Shown here: positions 1 to 8,628 of the stretch, in pieces | Position numbering within the stretch: position 1 is the stretch's first letter | Layout: every line of letters begins with the position of its first letter | Assembly: GCA_028695325.1 (NCBI GenBank) | Contig: JAQVJE010000007.1 | Location: 1 to 39,164 of the forward strand | Length of the DNA stretch: 39,164 nt | Source of the DNA: Gallionellaceae bacterium | GTDB taxonomy: Bacteria; Pseudomonadota; Gammaproteobacteria; Burkholderiales; Thiobacillaceae | Reading direction: 5' to 3' | The notes under the pieces: model-generated | What the model was told of the DNA's origin: nothing | The model's database searches: none | Seen by the model: only the letters and a program-made list of their open reading frames with translations | Made by a program: the position numbers and the translations under genes

Positions 1-551
1 GCCGGGTAGACGCGGTCCAGTCCGGTGCCCACTACGGCGACGCCGCGGCCGTTGCCGGCCAGGCCGCCCTCGTGGGCGGCACTATCGATGCCCTCGGCCA
101 GCCCGCTGACGATGGTCAGGCCCGCTTCCGCCAATGCTTGGGCGAAGGCGTGCGCGTCACGGCGGCCCTGGGCGGTGGCGTTGCGGCTACCGACGATGGC
201 GAACAAGGGTTGCGACAATGCCGCCGGGTCGCCCTTGAGGTACAGCCACATGGGCGGGTCGGGCAGACTGCGCAGGGTCTCAGGATAGGCCGGGTCGAGC
301 CAGGTGACGAGGTGGGCGTCCGCGGCGGCCAGCCAGTCGAGGGCGGCGCGATGGGTCTCGGGGACGACGGGTTCCTTGAGGGCGGCGGCGATGCGCGCCC
401 CGACCAGCGGTGTCAACTGGCTGGCCGGGGCGGCGAAGATGGCGCCGGGGTCGGAAAAGGCCTCCAGCAGGCGGCGCGCGCCGTCCGGACCCAACCCCGG
501 CACCGCCTCCAGGGCGAGCCAGGGCAGGGGGTCGGGGCGGACGGTATTCAA
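1..551 (-). CDS. dprA: DprA/Smf DNA-processing protein (partial, C-terminus outside window)
   Basis: DprA loads RecA onto incoming single-stranded DNA during natural transformation, acting in the cytoplasm. The visible N-terminal ~183 residues begin with a helix-hairpin-helix/SAM-like segment (LPWLALEAVPGLGPDGARRLL) and continue into the Rossmann-like DprA core with FAIVGSRNATAQGRR and LTIVSGLAEGIDSAAHEG, the family's signature nucleotide/ssDNA-binding motifs. No ATG lies at the right place. The best start is TTG at 551, which overlaps the TGA stop of the upstream LysM gene as TTGA and so implies translational coupling. The gene continues past the left edge, so completeness cannot be judged. 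LysM protein followed by dprA is a common betaproteobacterial order (recalled). Identity is secure; the start codon is less so. Confidence 0.93.
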   Translation of the reverse strand, partial: MNTVRPDPLPWLALEAVPGLGPDGARRLLEAFSDPGAIFAAPASQLTPLVGARIAAALKEPVVPETHRAALDWLAAADAHLVTWLDPAYPETLRSLPDPPMWLYLKGDPAALSQPLFAIVGSRNATAQGRRDAHAFAQALAEAGLTIVSGLAEGIDSAAHEGGLAGNGRGVAVVGTGLDRVYP

Positions 552-1675
552 GGGTTGCCGACGCGGTCGTGTAGATAGATGGGACGGTAGGAATCCATCA
601 CCAGGGCATAGGCCACGCGGTCGAACACCTGATAGACCATGATCAGGCCGGTACGCGTGTCGGGCAGCCGGGTGGCTTCGGCTGGCGTCCCGGTGACTTC
701 GGCCTGGTTGAAGCCCAGGTAGGGTTCGTTGTGGCCGCGTTCCCTGCTGCCGTCGACATGGCCGCTCTGTGGGCTGAATGAAGCCAGTCGGCTCTCTCCC
801 GCGGCGCGGCCCACGGTCTTGCCGGCATGACTGACTGCCAGGACATGGCCGCGCTCGATACCGTCGGCACGGCCTTTGTTGACGACCACGGTGGCGTGAC
901 GGCCGGTCACCTGGTCGCCGCCAATGGCGGCTATGACCCGGCCGTCGACGGTCTTGCCGGGCGCATGCGGCACGAAGTCGATCTGCTCCACGGTGGTGCT
1001 CGGCAGCAGGCGGTCGCCGGCCTGTATTTCGCGTGCGGACTGGATGATCGCCAGGGTGGCGGGGCTGCCCGCGTCCACGGTGCCGGCCTCGCCCAGGTAG
1101 GCGACCTCATGCGCCAGGGTCTCGCCGCTGTCCGGGTCCTTGAGCGGCTTGCCCAGGCGGACGATGTGCCAGCGCGGGGTGTCGCCGGCGAGGCCGCTGG
1201 CATGGACCCGGTCGCCCAGGCTGAGCAGGCCGCGGCCGTCCTCGCTGCCGAGCAGCCTGGGTGCCTGGGCGAGGGCGTTGGCATCGGCCAGCCGCGGGTG
1301 CTCCAGGAAGGCCTTCACCGCCGCGTAGGGGATGGGCGGGATGGCCTCGTCCAGCGGCTCGGCGCGTACCGTCGGCGACAGCCTCACCGTCTCCACCCTG
1401 GCCAGGCGCGGGCCGTCCGGGGTCATCACCAGGTAGATCACGTCGCCCGGGTAGATCAGGTGTGGGTTCTTGATGCGGTCGTCGTTGGTGTACCACAACT
1501 CGGGCCAGCGCCAGGGCGAATTGAGGAAGCGGGCCGAGATGTCCCACAGGGTATCGCCCTTCACCACCACGTGGCGGTCGGGGTGGTCCTCGCGTAGCGC
1601 CACCGTGTCGGCTGCGACGGGCAGCGCCAGGGAGAACGCCAGGCCGAGCGAGACGATCGAAGCCGGTATGCGCAT
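548..1675 (-). CDS. Exported LysM-domain protein
   Basis: The 375-residue protein opens with a Sec signal peptide (MRIPASIVSLGLAFSLALPVAADT). A single LysM domain follows at about residues 35-85 (HVVVKGDTLWDISARFL ... NPHLIYPGDVIYLV), a fold that binds peptidoglycan glycan chains. The remaining ~290 residues have no motif I recognise and may be a periplasmic or envelope-attached domain. An upstream in-frame ATG would add 29 residues, but these would precede the signal peptide, so the start at 1675 is preferred. It is transcribed away from def and is coupled to dprA at its 3' end. In the family these are annotated LysM peptidoglycan-binding proteins. An enzymatic role cannot be assigned. Confidence 0.88.
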   Translation of the reverse strand: MRIPASIVSLGLAFSLALPVAADTVALREDHPDRHVVVKGDTLWDISARFLNSPWRWPELWYTNDDRIKNPHLIYPGDVIYLVMTPDGPRLARVETVRLSPTVRAEPLDEAIPPIPYAAVKAFLEHPRLADANALAQAPRLLGSEDGRGLLSLGDRVHASGLAGDTPRWHIVRLGKPLKDPDSGETLAHEVAYLGEAGTVDAGSPATLAIIQSAREIQAGDRLLPSTTVEQIDFVPHAPGKTVDGRVIAAIGGDQVTGRHATVVVNKGRADGIERGHVLAVSHAGKTVGRAAGESRLASFSPQSGHVDGSRERGHNEPYLGFNQAEVTGTPAEATRLPDTRTGLIMVYQVFDRVAYALVMDSYRPIYLHDRVGNP

Positions 1676-1715
1676 GATCACTACCCCTGAGTGAGGGGGT
1701 CCCTGGGAACCCGGA

Positions 1716-1721
1716 TATAAT
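1716..1721 (+). promoter_or_regulatory. Possible -10 element for the def-fmt-rsmB gene train
   Basis: A perfect TATAAT lies 45 bases before the def ATG in the 91-bp divergent gap between the LysM gene and def. At 16-18 bp upstream I see only G-rich sequence and no good -35, so this is a weak call based on the -10 alone. The same AT-rich patch (1715-1746) could also serve the divergent LysM/dprA transcript. Confidence 0.35.
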
Positions 1722-1766
1722 TGGATCGACGTTAAGTTAAACCAATACATGGAACTTTGCATCTAA

Positions 1767-2270
1767 ATGGCCCTGCTGAAGATCCTGCAATACCCGGACA
1801 AGCGGCTGCACACGGTCGCCAAGCCGATCGAGACGGTGGACGACACGATACGCCGCCTGGCCGCCGACATGGCGGAGACCATGTACGCCGCGCCCGGCGT
1901 CGGCCTGGCCGCCACCCAGGTCGACCACCACCTGCGCCTGATCGTGATCGACGTCAGCGAGGAAAAGAACCGCCTGCTGACCCTGGTCAACCCGGTCATC
2001 CTGGCCAAGGACGGCGAGTCGGTGCACGAGGAGGGCTGCCTGTCGGTGCCCGGCATCTATGAGAAGGTCACCCGTGCCGAGCATATCCAGGTGCGTGCCC
2101 AGGGCCTCGACGGCCAGCACTTCGAATTCGAGGCCGAGGGCCTGCTGGCGGTCTGCGTCCAGCACGAGATCGACCACCTCAACGGCAAGGTGTTCGTGGA
2201 ATACCTGTCGCGCCTCAAGCAGGACCGCATCCGCACCAAGCTGGTCAAGCAGCAGCGGGAAACGATGTAA
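1767..2270 (+). CDS. def: Peptide deformylase
   Basis: Removes the N-formyl group from the initiator methionine of nascent proteins at the ribosome exit. At 167 residues it has normal length for type I PDF. All three motifs are present: G44-VGLAATQ, E89-GCLS with metal ligand Cys91, and H133-EIDH137 with the two metal-binding histidines and catalytic Glu134. The ATG at 1767 has only a weak GGAAC (1751-1755) upstream. It is the first gene of a plus-strand train, with fmt, the enzyme that adds the formyl group, immediately downstream. The 110-bp def-fmt gap carries a large repeat-built hairpin. Confidence 0.97.
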   Translation: MALLKILQYPDKRLHTVAKPIETVDDTIRRLAADMAETMYAAPGVGLAATQVDHHLRLIVIDVSEEKNRLLTLVNPVILAKDGESVHEEGCLSVPGIYEKVTRAEHIQVRAQGLDGQHFEFEAEGLLAVCVQHEIDHLNGKVFVEYLSRLKQDRIRTKLVKQQRETM

Positions 2271-2283
2271 CAACAGTGACAGG

Positions 2284-2367
2284 AAAGGCGTGACATGAAA
2301 GGCGTGACGAGTGACAGAACATCGTATTCGTCATGCCTTTGCGTCACGCCTTTGCGTCACGCCCTTG
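2284..2367 (+). repeat. Repeat-built intercistronic hairpin between def and fmt
   Basis: The 11-mer AAAGGCGTGAC occurs at 2284-2294 and 2298-2308. Its reverse complement GTCACGCCTTT occurs as GTCATGCCTTT at 2330-2340 (one change), exactly at 2343-2353, and as GTCACGCCCTT at 2357-2367 (one change). The inner and outer copies can pair into a stem of about 22 bp (one G-U) with a 21-nt loop in the def-fmt transcript. It ends 13 nt before the fmt ATG. There is no T-run, so it is not an ordinary terminator. The 13-14-nt period suggests local duplication. The copies also create a spurious upstream ATG for fmt at 2333. Confidence 0.75.
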
Positions 2368-2380
2368 GGTCACACATCTG

Positions 2381-3298
2381 ATGAGAATTGTTTTCGCCGG
2401 CACCCCCGAGTTCGCCGCCTGCGCCCTGGAGGCCCTGATCGCCGCCGGGCACGAGATCTCTCTGGTGCTGACCCAGCCCGATCGCCCGGCCGGGCGCGGC
2501 ATGAAGCTCAGGATGAGTCCGGTCAAGGAAGTGGCCCTGCGGCATGGCATCGCCGTCGCCCAGCCCGACAACTTGAAGACGGAGGAGTCCCGCCGGCCCA
2601 TCGCCGCGGCCGCCCCCGAGGTCATGGTGGTGGCCGCCTACGGCCTCATCCTGCCCGAGGCTGTGCTGGCCATTCCGCCGCTTGGCTGCGTCAACATCCA
2701 CGCCTCCCTGCTGCCACGCTGGCGCGGCGCGGCGCCGATCCAGCGCGCCATCGAGGCGGGCGACGCCGAGACCGGCATCACCCTGATGCAGATGGATCGC
2801 GGCCTCGACACCGGTGCCATGCTGAGCCGGCATCCGCTGGCGATCGTCCCCGACGACGATGCCGGCAGCCTGCACGACAAGCTCGCCGCCCTGGGCGCAG
2901 AGGCCATCGTGGCCCTGCTGCCGGTCCTGGCGGATATCCGCCCAGTGGCGCAGGACGACGCCCAGGCCTGCTATGCCGCCAAGATCGCCAAGGACGAGGC
3001 GCGCCTGGACTGGCGCCTGCCGGCGGCCGTGCTGGACCGCCGCATCCGCGCCTTCAATCCCTTTCCCGGCGCTGCTGCCCAGCTGGATGGCCAGCCCATC
3101 AAGGTCTGGCGGGCGCGACCGGCCGCTGGCAGCGGCCGGTCGGGGGAGATACTGGCGGTGGGCCCGCAGGCCATCCGGGTGGCCTGCGGCGAGGGTGCGT
3201 TGGACCTCCTGGAACTGCAGAAGGCCGGCGGCCGGCGCCTGCCGCCGGCCGCCTTCCTGGCTGGCCACCCCCTGGCCGTCGGTCAGCGCCTGGATTGA
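2381..3298 (+). CDS. fmt: Methionyl-tRNA formyltransferase
   Basis: Transfers a formyl group from 10-formyl-tetrahydrofolate to Met-tRNAfMet for translation initiation. At 305 residues it is of normal length. The N-terminal formyltransferase domain carries [11 protein letters not shown] and the core [15 protein letters not shown]. The catalytic triad corresponds to Asn105, His107 and Asp143 (in GLDTG). The C-terminal OB-like domain spans roughly residues 205-305 (ARLDWRLP ... RAFNPFPGA). The start at 2381 gives the canonical N-terminus; an ATG at 2333 would add 16 residues encoded by repeat DNA and is rejected. It works as a pair with def just upstream. Confidence 0.97.
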   Translation: MRIVFAGTPEFAACALEALIAAGHEISLVLTQPDRPAGRGMKLRMSPVKEVALRHGIAVAQPDNLKTEESRRPIAAAAPEVMVVAAYGLILPEAVLAIPPLGCVNIHASLLPRWRGAAPIQRAIEAGDAETGITLMQMDRGLDTGAMLSRHPLAIVPDDDAGSLHDKLAALGAEAIVALLPVLADIRPVAQDDAQACYAAKIAKDEARLDWRLPAAVLDRRIRAFNPFPGAAAQLDGQPIKVWRARPAAGSGRSGEILAVGPQAIRVACGEGALDLLELQKAGGRRLPPAAFLAGHPLAVGQRLD

Positions 3299-3355
3299 GG
3301 CGGCAGGCCGTGGCCCCCGGGTTGAACTTTTCCGGCCGCCACCCTCCCAAGTGCG

Positions 3356-4690
3356 ATGCCCCCACACCAGACCGATAGCATGCCAGCCGATCACCTGCCG
3401 CCCCCGGCCGGGGGCGGCGACCGCCGCCCGGGGAGCGCGCGTGCGCTGGCCGCCGACCTGGTCAACCAGGTCCTCCTCGACGGCCGCAGCCTGACCACCG
3501 CCCTCGACGCGGTGCGGCACGGCGCCGATCCGCGCCGCCTGGCCGACGCCCAGGACCTCGCCTACGGTGTCATGCGCCGCCTGGGCCGCCTGCGCTTCTA
3601 CCTGCGCCGCCTGGCCGGCCGGCCGCTCAGCCCGGCCGAGCTGGCCGGGCCGCTGCTGGTCGCCCTCTACGAGCTGGCCGAGCGCGACACCCCGGCCTAT
3701 GCCGCGGTCAACGAGGCGGTCGATCTGGTCGGCCGCCGCCATCCGCGCGCACGCGGCTTCGCCAACGGCGTCCTGCGCGGCTTCACCCGCCGGCGCGCCG
3801 AGTTGGAGAACGCCGCGGCCGGGCATCCGGAGGCACGCTGGAACTTCCCCGCCTGGTGGATCGATCGCCTGCGCGGGCTTTACCCGGACACCTGGCAGGC
3901 CCAGCTGACCGCCATGAACGGCCATCCGCCCATGACCCTGCGGGTGAACCGGCGCCGACTGGCGGCGGAGGACTACGGCGCCAGACTGACGGCGGCAGGC
4001 TTGGCCTGGCGACGCAGCGGCGCGGATGCACTGACCCTGGTGCGACCGGTCGCCGTGGCCGATCTGCCGGGCTTCGGCGACGGCCTCGTCTCGGTGCAGG
4101 ACCTCGGTGCCCAGCTCGCCGCTCCGCTGCTCGACTGCGCCGATGGCATGCGGGTACTGGACGCCTGTGCCGCACCGGGCGGCAAGGCCGCCCACCTGCT
4201 GGAGCACCACGACCTCGACCTCGTTGCAATCGACCAGGATCCGGTGCGCCTGGCGCGCGTGACCGACACCCTGGAGCGCCTCGGCCTGAGCGCCGAGGTC
4301 AGGGCGGCCGACGCCGGCGACCCGGCGGCCTGGTGGGACGGCCGGCCGTTCGACCGCATCCTGCTCGACGCCCCCTGCACCGCTTCCGGGGTGGCGCGCC
4401 GCCACCCGGATGGCCGCTGGCTCAAACGTTGTACGGATGCAGACGGCCTAGCAGGTCAGCAGGCCCGCATGCTGGATGCCGTTTGGCCGCTGCTCCGGCA
4501 CGGTGGTAAATTGCTTTACGCGACCTGCAGCGTGTTCCCGGAGGAAAACACCGCCCAGGTCGGGGCCTTCCTGGCCAGGCACGCCGATGCCGGGCTGGAT
4601 CCGATCAGCCTGCCCGGTGCGCACGACGGGCAACTACTCGCGGACGACGACCACGACGGTTTCTTCTATGCCCGCCTTGTCAAGACGTGA
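3356..4690 (+). CDS. rsmB: 16S rRNA (cytosine-967-C5)-methyltransferase RsmB
   Basis: SAM-dependent m5C methyltransferase acting on C967 of 16S rRNA before 30S assembly is complete. The 444 residues comprise an N-terminal NusB-like RNA-binding domain (about 28-160) and a C-terminal Rossmann methyltransferase domain. Visible motifs are SAM-binding VLDACAAPGGKAAHLLE, motif IV LLDAPCTASGVARRHPD with Cys341, and motif VI LLYATCSVFPEEN with Cys391. These are the two cysteines of the RNA m5C MTase mechanism, the second being the nucleophile. The start is either 3356 or an in-frame ATG at 3380; neither has a clear ribosome site. Its 3' end overlaps the next gene by 23 nt. The order fmt-rsmB is widely conserved. 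Confidence 0.95.
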   Translation: MPPHQTDSMPADHLPPPAGGGDRRPGSARALAADLVNQVLLDGRSLTTALDAVRHGADPRRLADAQDLAYGVMRRLGRLRFYLRRLAGRPLSPAELAGPLLVALYELAERDTPAYAAVNEAVDLVGRRHPRARGFANGVLRGFTRRRAELENAAAGHPEARWNFPAWWIDRLRGLYPDTWQAQLTAMNGHPPMTLRVNRRRLAAEDYGARLTAAGLAWRRSGADALTLVRPVAVADLPGFGDGLVSVQDLGAQLAAPLLDCADGMRVLDACAAPGGKAAHLLEHHDLDLVAIDQDPVRLARVTDTLERLGLSAEVRAADAGDPAAWWDGRPFDRILLDAPCTASGVARRHPDGRWLKRCTDADGLAGQQARMLDAVWPLLRHGGKLLYATCSVFPEENTAQVGAFLARHADAGLDPISLPGAHDGQLLADDDHDGFFYARLVKT

Positions 4691-5234
4691 TTTCCTCAAG
4701 CTGGCCTGCGCGGCGGCCCTGGCCGCCGGCGTCGGGCCGGCGCGCGCGGACGAACAGCTGTCCCTGCGCCACGTCGAGCTGGTCGAGCGCGGCGAGAGCT
4801 ATGTCCTGGCCGGCGGCTACGCCATCCAGCTTGGCGCGACCCTGGAAGAGGCTCTGCGCAAGGGCATCACGATGACCTTCGTGCAGTTGTTCGAGGCGGA
4901 GCGGCCGCGCGACTACTGGTTCGCCCAGGACATCGCCGTGCAACGGCGCAGCCTGCGCCTGACCTACAATGCACTCCTGCGCCAGTACCAGTTGCAGGGC
5001 GGCAGCGGCTACCAGAGCTTCGACAACCTGGCCCAGGCCATCGACGCCCTCGGTGACTTCGCCGACTGGCCGGTGCTGGAGGCGCGCCAGCTCAACAAGA
5101 AGCACATCTACCGGGCCAGGGTGCGCATGCACCTGGACACCAGCCAGCTGCCCAAGCCGCTGCAGATGAATGCCTTTGCCTCCAGTCGTTGGGACATGGA
5201 TTCCGGCTGGCGGGAGTGGTCGTTCAAGCCCTAG
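4668..5234 (+). CDS. DUF4390 protein with twin-arginine signal peptide
   Basis: A 188-residue protein of the DUF4390 type (family call from recalled similarity and from its place between rsmB and ntrY). The N-terminus reads MPALSRRDFLKLACAAALAAGVGPARA, which fits the Tat consensus S-R-R-x-F-L-K followed by a weakly hydrophobic h-region and an A-x-A site near residue 27. Export in folded form is therefore predicted. The mature part looks beta-rich (LRHVELVERGESYVLAGGY) and includes RPRDYWFAQDIAVQRRSLRL; I see no catalytic motif. It overlaps rsmB by 23 nt and ends 6 nt before ntrY, so it is probably co-expressed with the NtrY sensor and may work with it in the envelope (inference). Confidence 0.85.
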   Translation: MPALSRRDFLKLACAAALAAGVGPARADEQLSLRHVELVERGESYVLAGGYAIQLGATLEEALRKGITMTFVQLFEAERPRDYWFAQDIAVQRRSLRLTYNALLRQYQLQGGSGYQSFDNLAQAIDALGDFADWPVLEARQLNKKHIYRARVRMHLDTSQLPKPLQMNAFASSRWDMDSGWREWSFKP

Positions 5235-5240
5235 TCCGGC

Positions 5241-7370
5241 ATGCTCCCACTTACCCTCGGCAGTCTGCTGCTTGGCGCCTCGCTGATCGCCCTGCTGTCC
5301 TTCTCGGCCGACAACACCGGCTTCCTCGCCGAGCATTTCCAGATCCTGGTCGCCGTCGCCGCCGTCAGCGCCCTCGCTCTGGCCGGCCTGTTCGGCTACC
5401 AGGGCTGGTCGCTCTGGCGCCGGGTGCGCGCCGGGGTGTTCGGCGCCCGCCTGACCGCTCGCATGTTCTGGATCTTCGGCCTCATGGCTCTGATGCCCGG
5501 ACTGGCGGTCTACCTGCTGTCGGTGCAGTTCCTCGTCAAGTCGATCGAGTCCTGGTTCGACGTGCGCATGGAACACGCCCTGGAGAGTGGGTTGTCGCTC
5601 GGCCAGTCGGCGCTCGGCCACTTCGAGAACGAGCTGATCAAGAAGGCCGAGGGCATGGCGCTGCAGCTGACCGAACTGCCGCCCGCCCGCCAGGCAGCCC
5701 AGCTCAACGCATTGCGCGAGGCCTACGGGGTTCAGGAGGCCGACCTGTTCGACGAGATCGGCAACCTGATCGGCTTCGCCGCGGCAGACAAGATGATGCT
5801 GGCGCCGCGGCCGCCGGAGAGCGCCGCCCTCTGGCAGGCCAGGCTGCAGCAACCCTGGTCGCGCACCGAACAGGACGGCGATGGCCGTAACCTGGTGGTG
5901 CGCGCCGCGGTGCCGGTCAATCTGATCAGCATGACCGAGAGCCTGCGCGTGCTGCAGGTGGCCCAGCCGGTCTCGGCCAAGCTGTCGGCGGATGCCCAGA
6001 GCGTCGAGTCGGCGCACCGCAACTACCAGGAGCTGGCCGTCTCCCGCCTGGGCCTCAAGCGGCTCTATGCCGTCTCGCTGACCCTGGCCCTGGCCCTGTC
6101 GCTGTTCTCCGCACTGTCGCTCGCATTCATCCTGTCCGAGCGCCTGGCCGCACCGCTTAGGGTGCTGGCACGCGGAACCCGCGCGGTGGCGCGCGGCGAC
6201 TACTCGCAGGTCAACCCGGTCAACTCCGGCGATGAGCTTGGCATGCTGACACACTCGTTCAACCGCATGACCCTGCAGCTCTCGGAGGCGCGCGCCGTGG
6301 TGCAGGAAAACCAGGACAAGCTGGAGGAGGCCAAGGCCTATCTGGAGAGCGTGCTGGGCAGCGTCAGTACCGGGGTGGTGACCCTGGACGGCGAACTCAG
6401 GGCCAAGCTGGTCAACGCGGCGGCAGCCAGCCTGCTGGGGCGTGCGCGCGACGACCTGGTCGGGCGGCCGCTGGCGGAGTGGGGCGAGGCGGGCGATGCC
6501 CTCAACCAGTTCGCCGCCACCATGGCCGGGCACTTCCGCGAGGCCGGCCGACATCCCTGGCGTGAGCAGGTCGAGCTGGCCACGCCGGCAGGCGCGCGCG
6601 TCCTGCTCGCACGCGGCACCCCGCTGATCGCCGGCGTCGAGGCGGATTACGCTCTCGCCCTCGACGACGTCACCCAGCTGATCCAGGCCCAGCGCGACGC
6701 CGCCTGGGGCGAGGTGGCGCGCCGCCTGGCGCACGAAATCAAGAACCCGCTCACCCCCATCCAGCTCTCTGCCGAACGCCTGCAGCTCAAGCTTGCCAGC
6801 CAGCTGGACGATGCGGCCAGGGGCATACTGCAGCGCGCTACCGGCACCATCGTCGGTCAGGTGGCGGCGATGAAGTCGCTGGTCGACGCCTTCGCCCAGT
6901 ACGCCCGCACCCCGGCGCCCAGTGTCCAGGCCCTCGACGTCAATGCCTTCATCGTCGACGTCCTGGCCCTCTATGAACACCACGCCCCCATCCGCACCGG
7001 GCTGGCGCCCAGCCTGCCGCGGGTGGCCGGCGACCCCGCCCTGCTGCGCCAGGTGCTGGTCAACCTGATCAAGAACGCCGACGAGGCGATGGTGGATAAT
7101 GGCGCCCCCGAGATCCGGGTGTTGAGCCACAGGGTGCCGGACGGCGTGATGATATGCGTGGAGGACAACGGCCCGGGTTTCCCGGAATCGCTCGGCAACC
7201 GGCTGTTCGAGCCCTACGCCACCACCAAGCCGAAGGGCACCGGGCTCGGCCTGGCCATCGTCAAGAAGATCATCGAGGAGCATCATGGCGCCATCGAGGT
7301 GCGCAACCTGGAGCCGCATGGCGCCGCTGTATGCATCACGCTGCCGATAATGGAGGGGGAGCATGAGTGA
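5241..7370 (+). CDS. ntrY: NtrY-type membrane sensor histidine kinase
   Basis: Membrane kinase of the NtrY family, partner of NtrX; in other bacteria the pair responds to nitrogen, redox or envelope state. The 709 residues contain N-terminal membrane segments (about 2-20, 36-55, 74-96), a periplasmic loop, another segment near 275-297 and a HAMP (LAAPLRVLARGTRAVARGDY). A PAS-like domain follows (LESVLGSVSTGVVTLDGE). HisKA has H498 in LAHEIKNPLTPIQLSAERL. The HATPase has N box NLIKNADEAM, G1 DNGPGFP and G2 KGTGLGLAIVKKI. All catalytic boxes look intact. The stop overlaps the ntrX start by 8 nt. Since trkA and trkH follow in the same train, potassium uptake may be co-regulated with or by this pair (inference). 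Confidence 0.93.
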   Translation: MLPLTLGSLLLGASLIALLSFSADNTGFLAEHFQILVAVAAVSALALAGLFGYQGWSLWRRVRAGVFGARLTARMFWIFGLMALMPGLAVYLLSVQFLVKSIESWFDVRMEHALESGLSLGQSALGHFENELIKKAEGMALQLTELPPARQAAQLNALREAYGVQEADLFDEIGNLIGFAAADKMMLAPRPPESAALWQARLQQPWSRTEQDGDGRNLVVRAAVPVNLISMTESLRVLQVAQPVSAKLSADAQSVESAHRNYQELAVSRLGLKRLYAVSLTLALALSLFSALSLAFILSERLAAPLRVLARGTRAVARGDYSQVNPVNSGDELGMLTHSFNRMTLQLSEARAVVQENQDKLEEAKAYLESVLGSVSTGVVTLDGELRAKLVNAAAASLLGRARDDLVGRPLAEWGEAGDALNQFAATMAGHFREAGRHPWREQVELATPAGARVLLARGTPLIAGVEADYALALDDVTQLIQAQRDAAWGEVARRLAHEIKNPLTPIQLSAERLQLKLASQLDDAARGILQRATGTIVGQVAAMKSLVDAFAQYARTPAPSVQALDVNAFIVDVLALYEHHAPIRTGLAPSLPRVAGDPALLRQVLVNLIKNADEAMVDNGAPEIRVLSHRVPDGVMICVEDNGPGFPESLGNRLFEPYATTKPKGTGLGLAIVKKIIEEHHGAIEVRNLEPHGAAVCITLPIMEGEHE

Positions 7371-8628
7371 AATCCTGGTAGTGGATGACGAACCCGGCAT
7401 CCGCGACCTTTTGCGCGAGATCCTGGAGGATGAGGGGCACGAGGTGCGCCTGGCCGAGAACGGCGAGCGGGCGCGTGCCGCACGCCTGGAGAAGGCGCCC
7501 GATTTGGTTCTGCTGGATATCTGGATGCCCGATGTCGACGGCCTGTCGCTGCTCAAGGAATGGGCGGCTGGCGGACAGCTCACCATGCCGGTGGTGATGA
7601 TGTCCGGCCACGGCACCATCCACACCGCGGTGGAGGCCACCCGCCTGGGTGCCTTCGACTTCCTGGAGAAGCCGGTCCCCTACAAGCAGCTGCTGCAGAC
7701 CGTCGAGCGTGCGCTCAACAGCCGGCCCGGCCGGGTCAGCGCGCCGGCCAGCCTGGACGCACTCGGCGGCGGCGAGGCGGTCCGCCTCCTGGCACAGCGC
7801 CTCCGGCAGGCCGCCGGCGCCGGCACCACACTGCTGTTGACCGGCGAGCCGGGCGCCGGCATGGCGGTATGCGCCCGCTTCCTGCACGACCCGGACACCC
7901 CATGGGTGGCACCGGACGACATGGCGGTGCTGGCCGAGCGGCCGCTCGACTGGCTGGTTCAGGCCAAGGGCGGCGCGCTGTTCCTGGCCGAGGTGGCGCA
8001 GCTGACGCCCCTGCAACAGAAGGGCCTGCAGCTCGTCATCGGCCGCCATAAGGAGTATGGCGTCACCCTGATCTGCGCCAGCAGCGAGAACCTGGCCAGC
8101 AAGGCCACCGCCGGCGCCTATTCGCGCGATCTCTATAACGCGCTGGCCCAGGTGGCGGTGCGGGTGCCGTCCCTGCGCGAGCGCCGCGAGGACATCCCGC
8201 ACCTGGCCGTGGCCATGCTGCGCGACAGCCTGGCGCAGACCGGTATCGGCGAGCGCCGCCTGTCCGACGCTGCCCTCGATCGCCTGGCGCGGCACGACTG
8301 GCCGGGCAACCTGGACGAGCTCAGGAGCGTGGTGCATAGCCTGGCCGCCAACGCCCTCGATAGCGTCATCGACCTTGCCGACGTCGAGGCGGTGCTGGGC
8401 CGCGACGGCGGGGTGGACGGTGGCGCCCTCGCCGAGCTGTTTGCCTTGCCGCTCAAGGAGGCGCGCGACGCCTTCGAGCGCGCCTACCTGGAGTCGGTGC
8501 TGAAGGAGTGCGGCAGCATGTCGAGGGCAGCCGAGCGTTCCGGGCTGGAGCGCACCCACCTGTACCGCAAGCTCAAGCAGTTGGGGGTAAAATCCGGCTC
8601 CCGCAGCGAATCCGGCGAACAAGCGTGA
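7363..8628 (+). CDS. ntrX: NtrX-type response regulator with degenerate AAA+ domain
   Basis: The 421-residue regulator has an N-terminal receiver (DD at 9-10, phospho-acceptor Asp52 in LVLLDIWMPD, Lys in EKPV). A sigma-54-activator-like central region and a C-terminal Fis-type helix-turn-helix follow (ARDAFERAYLESVLKECG, MSRAAERSGLERTHLYRKLKQLG). The AAA+ part is clearly degenerate. The Walker A position reads GEPGAGMAV with no lysine, the Walker B position reads GGALFLAEV with Asp replaced by Ala, no GAFTGA loop is present, and the protein is shorter than typical NtrC-class regulators. It probably binds DNA in a phosphorylation-dependent way but cannot hydrolyse ATP or remodel sigma-54 holoenzyme (inference). 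The stop overlaps the trkA GTG as GTGA. Confidence 0.92.
   Translation: MSEILVVDDEPGIRDLLREILEDEGHEVRLAENGERARAARLEKAPDLVLLDIWMPDVDGLSLLKEWAAGGQLTMPVVMMSGHGTIHTAVEATRLGAFDFLEKPVPYKQLLQTVERALNSRPGRVSAPASLDALGGGEAVRLLAQRLRQAAGAGTTLLLTGEPGAGMAVCARFLHDPDTPWVAPDDMAVLAERPLDWLVQAKGGALFLAEVAQLTPLQQKGLQLVIGRHKEYGVTLICASSENLASKATAGAYSRDLYNALAQVAVRVPSLRERREDIPHLAVAMLRDSLAQTGIGERRLSDAALDRLARHDWPGNLDELRSVVHSLAANALDSVIDLADVEAVLGRDGGVDGGALAELFALPLKEARDAFERAYLESVLKECGSMSRAAERSGLERTHLYRKLKQLGVKSGSRSESGEQA

Noticed and set aside
2357-4405. Very long open frame antisense to fmt and rsmB
   Set aside because: Frame openness follows from G+C-rich codon bias of the sense genes, whose motifs are unmistakable; the antisense translation is low-complexity Gln/Gly/Ala/Arg sequence with no domain.
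4680-7640. 986-codon open frame antisense to DUF4390 and ntrY
   Set aside because: The sense genes contain complete kinase motifs and normal starts; the antisense product has no recognisable domain.
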